Below are positions 8,320 to 14,734 of a DNA stretch of 64,000 bases, one piece after another. Origin of the DNA: a bacterium (GTDB lineage: Bacteria; UBA8248); contig JAJEJD010000020.1 of the NCBI GenBank assembly GCA_022828125.1, positions 124,001 through 188,000 on the forward strand, written 5' to 3'. Both the position numbers and the translations under genes were made by a program. The notes beneath the pieces are model-generated. The model was not told the origin of the DNA. It ran no database searches and was given only the letters and a program-made list of their open reading frames with translations. How positions within the stretch are numbered: the first letter of the stretch is position 1; the number at the start of each line of letters is the position of its first letter.

Positions 8320-9564
8320 ATGGTGACGGAAAAAACCCTCCACAAGCTGGCCATCCTCGGCGGACAATCCTTTGACGACAGGGAGGGCCCGCCCGGCATG
8401 AGGAAGAAACCCAAATACCGCCGCAAGTTCCTGGCCTCGGACACGCCGGCGATATTTCCCGTCCCCTTCAAGGGCGGACGCATCATGCCGCTTCTCTCCA
8501 CCATGATGACCAACGCCTGCAGCTACGACTGCCACTACTGCCCCATGCGCTCCTCGCGGGACATGCCGCGCTACGCCTTCAACCCGGATGAGCTGGCCGA
8601 CACCTTTATGGCGTTAAAGAAAAGAAACCGCGCCGAGGGGCTTTTCCTCACCAGCGGCGTTCCGGGCAGCGGCGTCACAGGCGTGGACAGGATGATCTCC
8701 ACGGCGGAAATCCTGCGCTTCAAGTATCATTTCGGCGGCTATATTCACCTCAAAATGCTGCCGGGGGTGGAGGACTCCCAGCTAAGCCGCGCCGCCCAGA
8801 TAGCCACGAGGCTCTCCGTGAACCTGGAAGCCGCCACCCAGCGGGGCCTTCACGCCATGGCGCCCGAGAAAAGCCTCGAAACCGACCTGAAACCCGCCCT
8901 CGAATACGCGGGGGAGATGGCGCGCGAGTCTTTTTTCGAGAGAACGGGCCTTATCGCCGACGGCGTGACGACCCAGTTCATCGTCGGCGCCAGCGGAGAG
9001 AGCGATATGGAAGTCCTCGCAGCTTCCCACGCGCTCCAGAAGAAGGGCCTCCTGCGCCACACCCATTTCAGCGCCTTCAAGCCCGTGGAGGACACACCGA
9101 TGGACGGGGTGCCCTCTGTCTCCAAGACGCGCGAGCACAGGCTCTACCAGGCGGAACACCTCCTGCGCGAATATGAGTTCGGGCTGGACGAGATTCCCGC
9201 CTCAGACGGCAACCTGGCGCTCGATGAGGACCCCAAAACAACGTGGGCCAGGCAGAACCTCTCGCAGTTCCCAGTGGAGATCATGACCGCCGACCCCCGG
9301 ACGCTGATGCGCGTGCCGGGCATCGGCCCCACCTGGGCGAAACGCCTGGTCGAAGTGCGCAGAAAGGCGCACATCCGGGACTTCAGGGATTTGACGCGCC
9401 TGGGCCGCATCCGCAAATCGGCGGCGGGCTGGCTCGCGCTGCGCGGAAAACGCCTGGGGCCCGAACCGGTGCTCGCCACACAGATGAGCCTCGACCTCCG
9501 GCACAGGGGCAAAAGGCGCGTCCACCCCTCGATGAGCAACTTGCCGCCGTGTTCATTCCGTTGA
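8320..9564 (+). CDS. Putative DNA modification/repair radical SAM protein
   Basis: A 414-residue radical SAM enzyme with the 4Fe-4S cluster motif CSYDCHYC (C67, C71, C74). It ends in a helix-hairpin-helix DNA-binding segment, RVPGIGPTWAKRLVEVRR, at about 328-345. This architecture matches the family annotated as putative DNA modification/repair radical SAM protein, which is usually encoded beside an atypical uracil-DNA-glycosylase-domain protein. No such partner lies on either side here: upstream is a threonine synthase-like gene and downstream tRNA-Glu. GGGAG lies about 8 bases before the ATG. The family's reaction is, to my knowledge, not established. Confidence 0.88.
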   Translation: MVTEKTLHKLAILGGQSFDDREGPPGMRKKPKYRRKFLASDTPAIFPVPFKGGRIMPLLSTMMTNACSYDCHYCPMRSSRDMPRYAFNPDELADTFMALKKRNRAEGLFLTSGVPGSGVTGVDRMISTAEILRFKYHFGGYIHLKMLPGVEDSQLSRAAQIATRLSVNLEAATQRGLHAMAPEKSLETDLKPALEYAGEMARESFFERTGLIADGVTTQFIVGASGESDMEVLAASHALQKKGLLRHTHFSAFKPVEDTPMDGVPSVSKTREHRLYQAEHLLREYEFGLDEIPASDGNLALDEDPKTTWARQNLSQFPVEIMTADPRTLMRVPGIGPTWAKRLVEVRRKAHIRDFRDLTRLGRIRKSAAGWLALRGKRLGPEPVLATQMSLDLRHRGKRRVHPSMSNLPPCSFR

Positions 9565-9604
9565 TATTGCGGCCAAAATGCGTGGTTGAATTGCGCCCGC
9601 CCGC

Positions 9605-9633
9605 TTGACTCGAAAAAACGATGGGACTACCCT
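9605..9633 (+). promoter_or_regulatory. Putative promoter of the tRNA-Glu gene
   Basis: TTGACT (9605-9610), a 17-base spacer and TACCCT (9628-9633) lie about 50 bases before the tRNA. The -35 is close to consensus and the -10 is poor, so this is tentative. Confidence 0.45.
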
Positions 9634-9686
9634 TCCCGTCTCTCGCCATCGCACCTGTTGGCGCGATACGAGCGACGCCGCTTCAT

Positions 9687-9761
9687 GGCCCCTTCGTCTA
9701 GCGGTCAGGACACCGGCCTCTCACGCCGGTAACAGGGGTTCGAGTCCCCTAGGGGTCACCA
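9687..9761 (+). tRNA. tRNA-Glu (anticodon CTC)
   Basis: A 75-base cloverleaf. The acceptor arm GGCCCCT pairs with AGGGGTC (one G-U). The anticodon stem CCGGC/GCCGG encloses the loop CTCTCAC, giving anticodon CTC, which reads GAG. The T arm is AGGGG-TTCGAGT-CCCCT. The CCA end is encoded at 9759-9761. The D-arm region TCGTCTAGCGGTCAGGAC is typical of bacterial tRNA-Glu. It is a single gene with no rRNA beside it, lying between convergent protein genes. Confidence 0.97.
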
Positions 9762-9799
9762 GTCATACGAAACCCGCTAGAATGCAGGTCAACTGTAGC

Positions 9800-10444
9800 T
9801 CAACCCCACGTGTTCACGTGCACGATTTCATCGAGCGGGCGCCGCCGGGCGGGCTTGAAGTTCGTCCCCAGCGTCCAGGCCACCGGGATGAGCGCCGCCT
9901 GCATGAAATCATCCGGCACGCCGAGCAACTCCGCCGCCTCCATCTCGCAGCGCAGGTGCAAGGTGGTGAACACCGAACCCAGGCCCCTCGATCGCAGCGC
10001 CAGCTGAAAACTCCACACCGCCGGTATGACGGAACCCATGAGGCCCGCCCACATGAACCGCGGCGGGTTTTCGGGCAGGAAATTCTGGATGCAGGGAATC
10101 ACGTGCACGGGCGCGCGCTCGATGTTTTCCGCCAGATAGAGGGCGGAATCGAACACCCGCTCGTCCTGCGCGGCGCCGCTCTCGCGCGCCTGGGCCAGAC
10201 CCTGTGCGAGATATTCATCCCCTCCCTTGCGGTAGAGCCTCCCGAGCTCTTTGCGCAGACCCTCATCCGTCACCACGAGCCAGCGCCAGCCCTGGCGGTT
10301 CGAGCCCGTGGGCGCCTGAAGGCCGAGTTCTAAGCAATCCATCACGACCTCCGTCGGCACTTCACGATCGAAATCGAGTCGTTTGCGCACCGAGCGCGTC
10401 GTCGAGAGGAGTTTGTCGGTCATTTCCAGGTCAAAATCGGCCAT
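9800..10444 (-). CDS. Nitroreductase family FMN-dependent oxidoreductase
   Basis: A 214-residue nitroreductase-fold protein. The N-terminal TTRSVRKRLDF carries the conserved arginine pair that binds the FMN phosphate, and APTGSNRQGWRWLVVTDE (about 44-61) is the second flavin-binding strand. PAVWSFQLALRSRGLGSVFT near 128-147 is the third conserved block. Members reduce nitro compounds, quinones or iodotyrosine-like substrates with NAD(P)H, and specificity is not readable. An AGGAGGG site precedes the ATG on the minus strand. It is divergent from the AhpD-like selenoprotein gene, sharing a 160-base intergenic region, so a common redox context is possible. Confidence 0.88.
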   Translation of the reverse strand: MADFDLEMTDKLLSTTRSVRKRLDFDREVPTEVVMDCLELGLQAPTGSNRQGWRWLVVTDEGLRKELGRLYRKGGDEYLAQGLAQARESGAAQDERVFDSALYLAENIERAPVHVIPCIQNFLPENPPRFMWAGLMGSVIPAVWSFQLALRSRGLGSVFTTLHLRCEMEAAELLGVPDDFMQAALIPVAWTLGTNFKPARRRPLDEIVHVNTWG

Positions 10445-10543
10445 ACGGCCCTCCTTTCAGTTTCGTATGCAAGTACATCTCACGCGATATGTGCGCCATG
10501 TTATCAGAACAGCTTCCCGCTCGTAACGCGTCGTGCTCTCAGG

Positions 10544-10572
10544 TTCCCAACCGGGGAGGGTTCTTCTATAAT
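10544..10572 (+). promoter_or_regulatory. Promoter of the AhpD-like selenoprotein gene
   Basis: TTCCCA (10544-10549), 17 bases, and a perfect TATAAT (10567-10572), placing transcription start about 30 bases before the ATG at 10608. Confidence 0.55.
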
Positions 10573-10607
10573 CCCCCGAAATCCTGAACCCCATGAAGAG
10601 GAAAACC

Positions 10608-11291
10608 ATGACGAACCAGGCAAGCGAGACGAGCAAAATCCGGCTGCTGAACCCAGACGAGGCGGCGGGCGATACGGCGCGCTTTTTCGAGGCGACGCGC
10701 GAGTTTCTGGGCCGCATCCCCAATTCCGCGCTCGCGCTGGCGAAAACGCCCTACATCGCGCGCTTCTACCTCCCCTTCAACGCCACGCTCCAGCGCGAGG
10801 GCATGGGCGGGCTTTTGACGTGCAAGATCAAGGAGATCGTGGTCTTGAAGACGAGCTTCGTCAACGCCTGCGCCTACTGAATCGCGCACAACACGGCGCT
10901 TGGTCAAGCGACGGGAATCACAGATGAGCAGATCGAGGCCATCGCCTCGGACGACTACATGACATCCCCGGCGTTGAGTCCCCGCGAGCGCGCCGCCTGC
11001 CTGTGGGCGGAGCATTTCACCCGAAACACCGCGCGCGAGGACCCGGGCGTGCTCGAAGAGGTGAAGCGGCACTTCACCGACGGCGAGATCGTCGAGATGT
11101 CCCTCATGAGCGGCAAGCAGGGCATGATGAACCGCTTCATGGACTCGTTCGCCATCCCGATAGAGGATGAGGGCGAGGTGAACAAGATCAGGAAATCCGT
11201 GCGCGGGAATCCCGACAAGATGAAGGCCTATCTCCAGTCGCTCATCGACAACTGGCCCGAGGAGTTCCCCGAACCCAACCCGGATGACTAG
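10608..11291 (+). CDS. AhpD-like carboxymuconolactone decarboxylase family selenoprotein (UGA decoded as Sec)
   Basis: Read through the TGA at 10878-10880, this is a 227-residue AhpD/CMD-fold protein. The family's active-site pattern is intact apart from that codon: E76, then twelve residues on C88-A-Y-U91-I-A-H94. In AhpD-like thiol peroxidases this is E...CxxC..H, so UGA replaces exactly the second redox cysteine. The frame continues without break to TAG at 11289-11291, and the 136 residues after the UGA look like normal coding sequence. CxxU AhpD-like selenoproteins are known in other bacteria. A GGUC-loop hairpin follows the UGA. The ATG at 10608 has GAGGA upstream; an in-frame ATG at 10593 lacks a site. 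A nonsense mutation is the alternative, but the position argues strongly against it. Confidence 0.85.
10894..10913 (+). promoter_or_regulatory. Bacterial SECIS-like hairpin downstream of the Sec UGA
   Basis: CGCTT (10897-10901) pairs with AAGCG (10906-10910) around the loop GGTC (10902-10905), with C-G and G-C pairs below a one-base mismatch. The loop begins 21 bases after the UGA, inside the spacing usual for bacterial SECIS elements, and carries the GGU that SelB recognises in E. coli fdhF. Confidence 0.75.
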
Positions 11292-11692
11292 AGGAGTTCG
11301 ATGCGAGCAAATGCGGGCAAATGCGTGGTCCGGAAAACTTTTTTTAATTCGATAAATTTCCGAAAATTTATAATGTATTACTTTAATATATGTGCGCTAA
11401 TAGATGTTTTTATTTGAATAATCCTGTTAGTTTTCGCCATGAACCTTTTCAGAAATTTATCGATATTTATCGAATTATTCATCAATTCGAATTTCACAGT
11501 TTCCGTTCTGATTCCAGGGAATTTCATCGCTTGAACATCCTCTTCCGTCTCGAACCGGCCGTGAAGGCCTGATGACGCCACCGGGTCTGCCCGCATGAAA
11601 GGGCGGCCGGAGCATAACGCGGGAGTGGCGGGGCGAAGGCCCGGCAAATGCGGGGAAATGCGCGATCAACCCTCCCTGCCCCGTCAGCCCGA
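11292..11692. other. AT-rich intergenic island with inverted repeats
   Basis: No gene is supported in these 400 bases. The segment 11335-11500 is far more AT-rich than its surroundings. AATTCGATAAATTT (11346-11359) is inverted with one mismatch at 11463-11476. Short direct repeats built on AAATGCG bracket the island: two copies near 11308-11322 and two near 11644-11660. A minus-strand frame across 11378-11647 lacks a ribosome-binding site and coding character. Confidence 0.5.
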
Positions 11693-12727
11693 TCACAAAT
11701 AATCCTTAACCTCCAACGTTTTGCCCAGGCGCGAGCTCGCGTCCGCCGCGTAGACGACGGCCAGGTTCTCGTGCGCGACGCGTCCGTCGACCTCGGGCGT
11801 GCGGTCCCCGCGCACGCAGTCGGCGAAATCCTCCAGCGCGTCGCGGAACATGTCGCCCTCGGGCATGTCGTAGACTGAATCCTCGCCCAACGGGTCGCGG
11901 TCGACGCGCAGGCGGATGGGTTCGGGCGCCTTCGAGGGGTCGCGCCACTGCTGGCCGGTGATGCGGAAATGCGCGACGCCTTTCGTGCCGTGCACGTTCA
12001 TGTGAAACGCCCAGGGGCACGCCCAGCCGCCGCCCACGTAGGAGAGCGCCCCGCTTTCGTGCTCCAGGATCATCATCGAGGTGTCGTCCACGTCCTCGGT
12101 CGCGTAGGCGCGCTTTAACTTCGCGGTGACGCTCCTGATCGGCCCGTGCAGGTAGCGGAACGTGTCGATGTGGTGGATGGACAGCTGGATGACGACGCCG
12201 GTGGGGTTGAGTTCGCGGCTCGAGCGCCATCTGTCGGGTGTGAGTTCCAGCCCGCGCTCGGTGCAGAAATTGCTCTCGCTCATCGAGATTTTTCCGATCT
12301 CGCCCGCGTCTATCAGTTCCTTCATACGGCGCGACACCGCCAGGCGGCGCGCGCTGTGGCCCACCGCCAGCTTGACGCCCGCACCCTCGACCGCGTCCAC
12401 GATGGCCCGCGAGTGCTCCAAACTGTGCGCAATGGGCTTTTCGCAATAGACGTGCTTGCCCGCCGCGGCCAGCGCCTCGATGTGTTCCTTGTGGTTGTGG
12501 TTGGGCGTCGTGAGGATGACGGCCTCAACCTCATCGTCGCTCAAAAGCGCGTCTAAGCTCTCCGCCTCGCGCGCGCCGTAGCGCTCCATGAAATCGCGGC
12601 GTTTTTCCGCCGTGCGGCTGAAACACGAAACGAGTCTGATTTTACCGCCGCGAAGTGCTGCGTCGGCGAGCACGTTGGCCCAGCGGCCCAGCCCCATCGA
12701 GGCGACGCGCACGGGTTCGAACGACAT
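11693..12727 (-). CDS. Gfo/Idh/MocA family NAD(P)-dependent oxidoreductase
   Basis: A 344-residue protein with an N-terminal Rossmann fold (VASMGLGRWANVLADAAL near residues 8-25) and the family-defining EKP motif in VYCEKPIAHS at about 93-102. The C-terminal half has the family's alpha/beta substrate domain. Such enzymes oxidise or reduce sugars, inositols or related alcohols. The substrate is unknown, and no sugar transporter is adjacent. The ribosome-binding site GGAGGGAGG lies directly before the ATG. The gene's original upstream region was displaced by the IS1595-family element, whose end is only 26 bases before the start codon. Confidence 0.88.
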   Translation of the reverse strand: MSFEPVRVASMGLGRWANVLADAALRGGKIRLVSCFSRTAEKRRDFMERYGAREAESLDALLSDDEVEAVILTTPNHNHKEHIEALAAAGKHVYCEKPIAHSLEHSRAIVDAVEGAGVKLAVGHSARRLAVSRRMKELIDAGEIGKISMSESNFCTERGLELTPDRWRSSRELNPTGVVIQLSIHHIDTFRYLHGPIRSVTAKLKRAYATEDVDDTSMMILEHESGALSYVGGGWACPWAFHMNVHGTKGVAHFRITGQQWRDPSKAPEPIRLRVDRDPLGEDSVYDMPEGDMFRDALEDFADCVRGDRTPEVDGRVAHENLAVVYAADASSRLGKTLEVKDYL

Positions 12728-12745
12728 GTCCTCCCTCCCCTGGTG

Positions 12746-12753
12746 AATAAAAA
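12746..12753. repeat. Left target-site duplication of the IS1595-family element
   Basis: AATAAAAA, identical to 15790-15797 on the far side of the element. Eight-base AT-rich duplications are usual for this IS family. Confidence 0.9.
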
Positions 12754-12777
12754 GGGAATTATATACCTAAGTAACAT
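12754..12777 (+). repeat. Left terminal inverted repeat
   Basis: The outer end begins GGGAATTATATACCTAAG. Read outward toward the Gfo/Idh/MocA gene it contains TATAAT (12758-12763), a possible outward -10 element. Confidence 0.9.
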
Positions 12778-12782
12778 CCGCC

Positions 12783-12941
12783 CTACTTGGGCGGTTCCTG
12801 TAGGGTCTCGATTTTCATATTCTGGAGGATGGTTTTGGCGAGATCTTCCGGCGTCGTCGGGATATGGATTTCCTCTTCGAGTTCGGCCTTGCTCGGCTGG
12901 TAGTCGGTGGATTTTATCTTGAGGATTTTACGCTTTTTCAT
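12783..12941 (-). CDS. 52-residue unknown passenger protein of the IS1595-family element
   Basis: A short frame from ATG at 12941-12939 to TAG at 12783. It is preceded by AAGGAG six bases upstream, one of the best ribosome-binding sites in the region. The protein begins MKKRKILKIKSTDYQPSKAE, with a basic N-terminus followed by an acidic LEEEIHIP and a helical C-terminal half. I do not recognise a function. It is the last gene in the cargo series and lies next to the left end of the element. A CCGCCC-TACTT-GGGCGG hairpin (12778-12794) overlaps its stop codon. Confidence 0.7.
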   Translation of the reverse strand: MKKRKILKIKSTDYQPSKAELEEEIHIPTTPEDLAKTILQNMKIETLQEPPK

Positions 12942-13013
12942 GGCCGCTCCTTTCGCGCTACTCTACTACATCCTAGGGCGAGGTAATGAAAATGTAAAGG
13001 GAAATCCGTTCCG

Positions 13014-13532
13014 TTACTTAAACGGGTTTCGCCCCTTGGCGAAAATGCCGATCTCGCATTTGTTTTTCTCGAACTCGGTTTCTGCCGAGTAGTAACCCTT
13101 GGCGGCATCGGCGAGATTCAGGTTTTCTTTCTGGGTTCTGGCGGCGATCTTCTTGTACCGCCTCCACGCCCCCCGGACGTTTCTTTCCCATGCCTCCTTG
13201 CCGCCGACATGATGTGGCTTCGCTCTCATCATCCGTTCGACCATTCGAGGGACTCCGTCCTTCGTCATCCTCATTGCCCTCTGCCGCCTTATATCCTTCA
13301 GGTAACTATTCGCCCAACCCCAGCGGCAATAGTAGTATCTCATGTCGTATCTGATTTTCTCGCATATCTCGCTATCGTAAGGGCGGGGGAGTATCCCGCT
13401 ACCCTCGACGTACGATTTCCCGTACTGCTGAATCTGGTATGCCTTTAGGGTCGGCTGGAGTTTCTTCGGGCATGCCCAAGCGATACTCACGCTGGCGAAA
13501 AACAGCAATGAAACGGCTATCAAGGTTCTCAT
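13014..13532 (-). CDS. Exported hypothetical passenger protein, 172 residues
   Basis: The N-terminus MRTLIAVSLLFFASVSIAWA is a typical Sec signal peptide, with likely cleavage before the first mature cysteine (ACPKK). The mature part is rich in basic and aromatic residues, including DMRYYYCRWGWANSYLKD near residues 63-80, and has about four cysteines that could form disulfides. I do not recognise a family. GGGGAGGGG lies about 7 bases before the ATG. It follows the 110-residue exported gene by 15 bases, so the two are probably one transcript within the mobile element. Confidence 0.75.
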   Translation of the reverse strand: MRTLIAVSLLFFASVSIAWACPKKLQPTLKAYQIQQYGKSYVEGSGILPRPYDSEICEKIRYDMRYYYCRWGWANSYLKDIRRQRAMRMTKDGVPRMVERMMRAKPHHVGGKEAWERNVRGAWRRYKKIAARTQKENLNLADAAKGYYSAETEFEKNKCEIGIFAKGRNPFK

Positions 13533-13547
13533 TATCTGCCCCTCCCC

Positions 13548-13880
13548 TTATCTCTTGGGGGCCGCTTTATCGGACGCTCCGATACAGATGGCCGCAGAGA
13601 ATTTATAGATGGTCATGCGATCCCCGTAGCTTTTGCCCATGACCATAGGAAGGGCGGCCTTTACGGATTTCTCGACCATGTCTGGAGTCATGATCTTCAT
13701 CAGGGCCAGGGTTTGCTCCCTGCCCAGCTTTTCGACCAAGCCGCTTCTGTTCGCCGAATGCAGGAGGCATGGGTCGACGATGTGCTGGATTATCTCCGCT
13801 CGGTAATCCTGAGCGTAGGCCGGGGATGAGATAAGGGATGCCAGGACGACGACGGTTACCGCATAGATGGTTTTGCGCAT
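13548..13880 (-). CDS. Exported hypothetical passenger protein, 110 residues
   Basis: I choose the ATG at 13880 because GGAGGT lies 6 bases upstream and the product then begins with a clear signal peptide, MRKTIYAVTVVVLASLISSP, with predicted cleavage at AYA-QDY. A longer frame from 13958 would put 26 unrelated residues before it. The mature protein is about 87 residues with two cysteines (near DPCLLH and AAICIG) and a helical pattern. The family is not recognised. Its ribosome-binding site sits inside a hairpin of an unusual leader, so translation may be controlled. Confidence 0.72.
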   Translation of the reverse strand: MRKTIYAVTVVVLASLISSPAYAQDYRAEIIQHIVDPCLLHSANRSGLVEKLGREQTLALMKIMTPDMVEKSVKAALPMVMGKSYGDRMTIYKFSAAICIGASDKAAPKR

Positions 13881-13966
13881 TACATACACCTCCGAAAATT
13901 GAAAACGGAGGTGGGGTATGCTACCTAGAACGATGCAGCTCTGGCTGTATGGTGGCATACCCCACC
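13881..13966 (-). promoter_or_regulatory. Leader with mutually exclusive hairpins that can mask a ribosome-binding site
   Basis: On the minus strand the 110-residue gene is preceded by a 16-pair stem: 13951-13966 with 13910-13925, the outer 12 pairs perfect, with a small CAGC/GCTG hairpin inside. A second perfect 8-pair stem, 13906-13913 with 13887-13894, contains the GGAGGTG Shine-Dalgarno. The two stems share bases 13910-13913 and so compete. This resembles an anti-terminator or riboswitch-like on/off leader. The ligand or trigger is unknown. Confidence 0.5.
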
Positions 13967-14051
13967 ATAGCGGGGGTCGCTGGTGGCAGCCGGCGGCCCT
14001 CGCCCTTTCTTCGATCTATTTTCTTGGGATATGAGGAGTGCCCCGGTCTAC

Positions 14052-14357
14052 CCAAAGAGGCCGGGCCTTGTCGTTACCGCACAGAGAATGTGGGAACCCC
14101 GCTTATTCGCCTTTCGCTCAGGGAGCGACCCCAAGCCCGGAACAAGGCTTTTGTATTCAGCGAGAGACCCGACGACATCATCGGGTTCTCTAAGCGGTAA
14201 CGACATCGGAAATTGTAATGGAAATGCGTCAGAAAATACAACCACCCAAATCCAAGGGCGCGATTGACATCATCTCCCCGGTCTGGAATTATGAGAGCGA
14301 ACATTTCAAGCGGCCATCAGGACGCCAAAAGGCCGGGCCCACAGCCCGACCTCTTGG
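14052..14357. ncRNA. Candidate structured RNA inside the IS1595-family element
   Basis: Complementary segments suggest a multi-helix fold. A perfect 12-pair closing stem joins 14069-14080 with 14194-14205. Inside it are hairpins 14115-14119/14123-14127, 14133-14137/14146-14150 and a 10-pair stem with one bulge, 14163-14172/14181-14191. A longer-range pairing joins 14052-14066 with 14344-14357 imperfectly. No convincing frame crosses it. The fold is nearly symmetric, so the strand is undetermined. I see no match to RNase P, tmRNA, 6S or group II domain V signatures. Confidence 0.4.
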
Positions 14358-14369
14358 TAAAACGGTGGC

Positions 14370-14500
14370 CCCGTAGCCAACCGTGGAGGGACGCTACGGG
14401 AGCAGCGAAAAACAAAAGTGCTCTAAAGATACGCTGCTCCCCGGCATTATGCAAGCGTCCCGCCCTTTTACCCGCGAAAGGGGTAGCAAATGACGCTTGC
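14370..14500. repeat. Further stacked inverted repeats in the element's noncoding region
   Basis: CCCGTAGC/GCTACGGG (14370-14377/14393-14400), GGGAGCAGCG/CGCTGCTCCC (14398-14407/14432-14441) and GCAAGCGTC/GACGCTTGC (14451-14459/14492-14500) follow one another. The last encloses CCCTTT/AAAGGG. The first two share three bases and cannot form fully together. The third ends at the start codon of the small frame at 14490. Confidence 0.6.
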
Positions 14501-14723
14501 CCTAGAAGAGCTTCTCTGCCATCTACCAGAACGAGATCGGAAAAATTTTACCAACCTACCAGAATCGAACCGCAACGAACTGCGTGCCTACATCATGGCA
14601 TCCGAACGCTTGCCGAGGTCAGCCTCCGATCTCGAATTAGCTCCGGGAACGGTATCTGGCCCAGCCATAGGGCGAACTAGAGAAGTAGTGCGAGGAAGGG
14701 TAGAAGCGATTCCGATATCTTAA
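14490..14723 (+). CDS. Possible small protein, 77 residues, opposite to the transposase
   Basis: The frame begins MTLALEELLCHLPERDRKNF and has a fair AAAGGGG site 8 bases upstream. It ends 11 bases before the transposase stop, with the two genes converging. The ATG lies at the edge of a hairpin that could hide it. No family is recognised, and the second half looks low in coding character, so this may be chance. It would be the only plus-strand gene in the element. Confidence 0.35.
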   Translation: MTLALEELLCHLPERDRKNFTNLPESNRNELRAYIMASERLPRSASDLELAPGTVSGPAIGRTREVVRGRVEAIPIS

Positions 14724-14734
14724 AAGCGAAAGAG

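Noticed and set aside
10593-10880. A 95-residue gene ending at TGA plus a separate 110-residue gene at 10959, i.e. a broken pseudogene
   Set aside because: The two join in frame across the UGA, the stop replaces exactly the catalytic second cysteine, and a GGUC-loop hairpin follows at the proper distance. Selenocysteine explains all of this better than mutation.
11378-11647. An 89-residue minus-strand frame in the AT-rich island
   Set aside because: There is no ribosome-binding site, the composition is mixed and no family is recognised.
14045-14210. Assignment of the structured segment to RNase P RNA, tmRNA or a group II intron
   Set aside because: None of the conserved sequence blocks of those RNAs is present, so it is left as an unclassified candidate.
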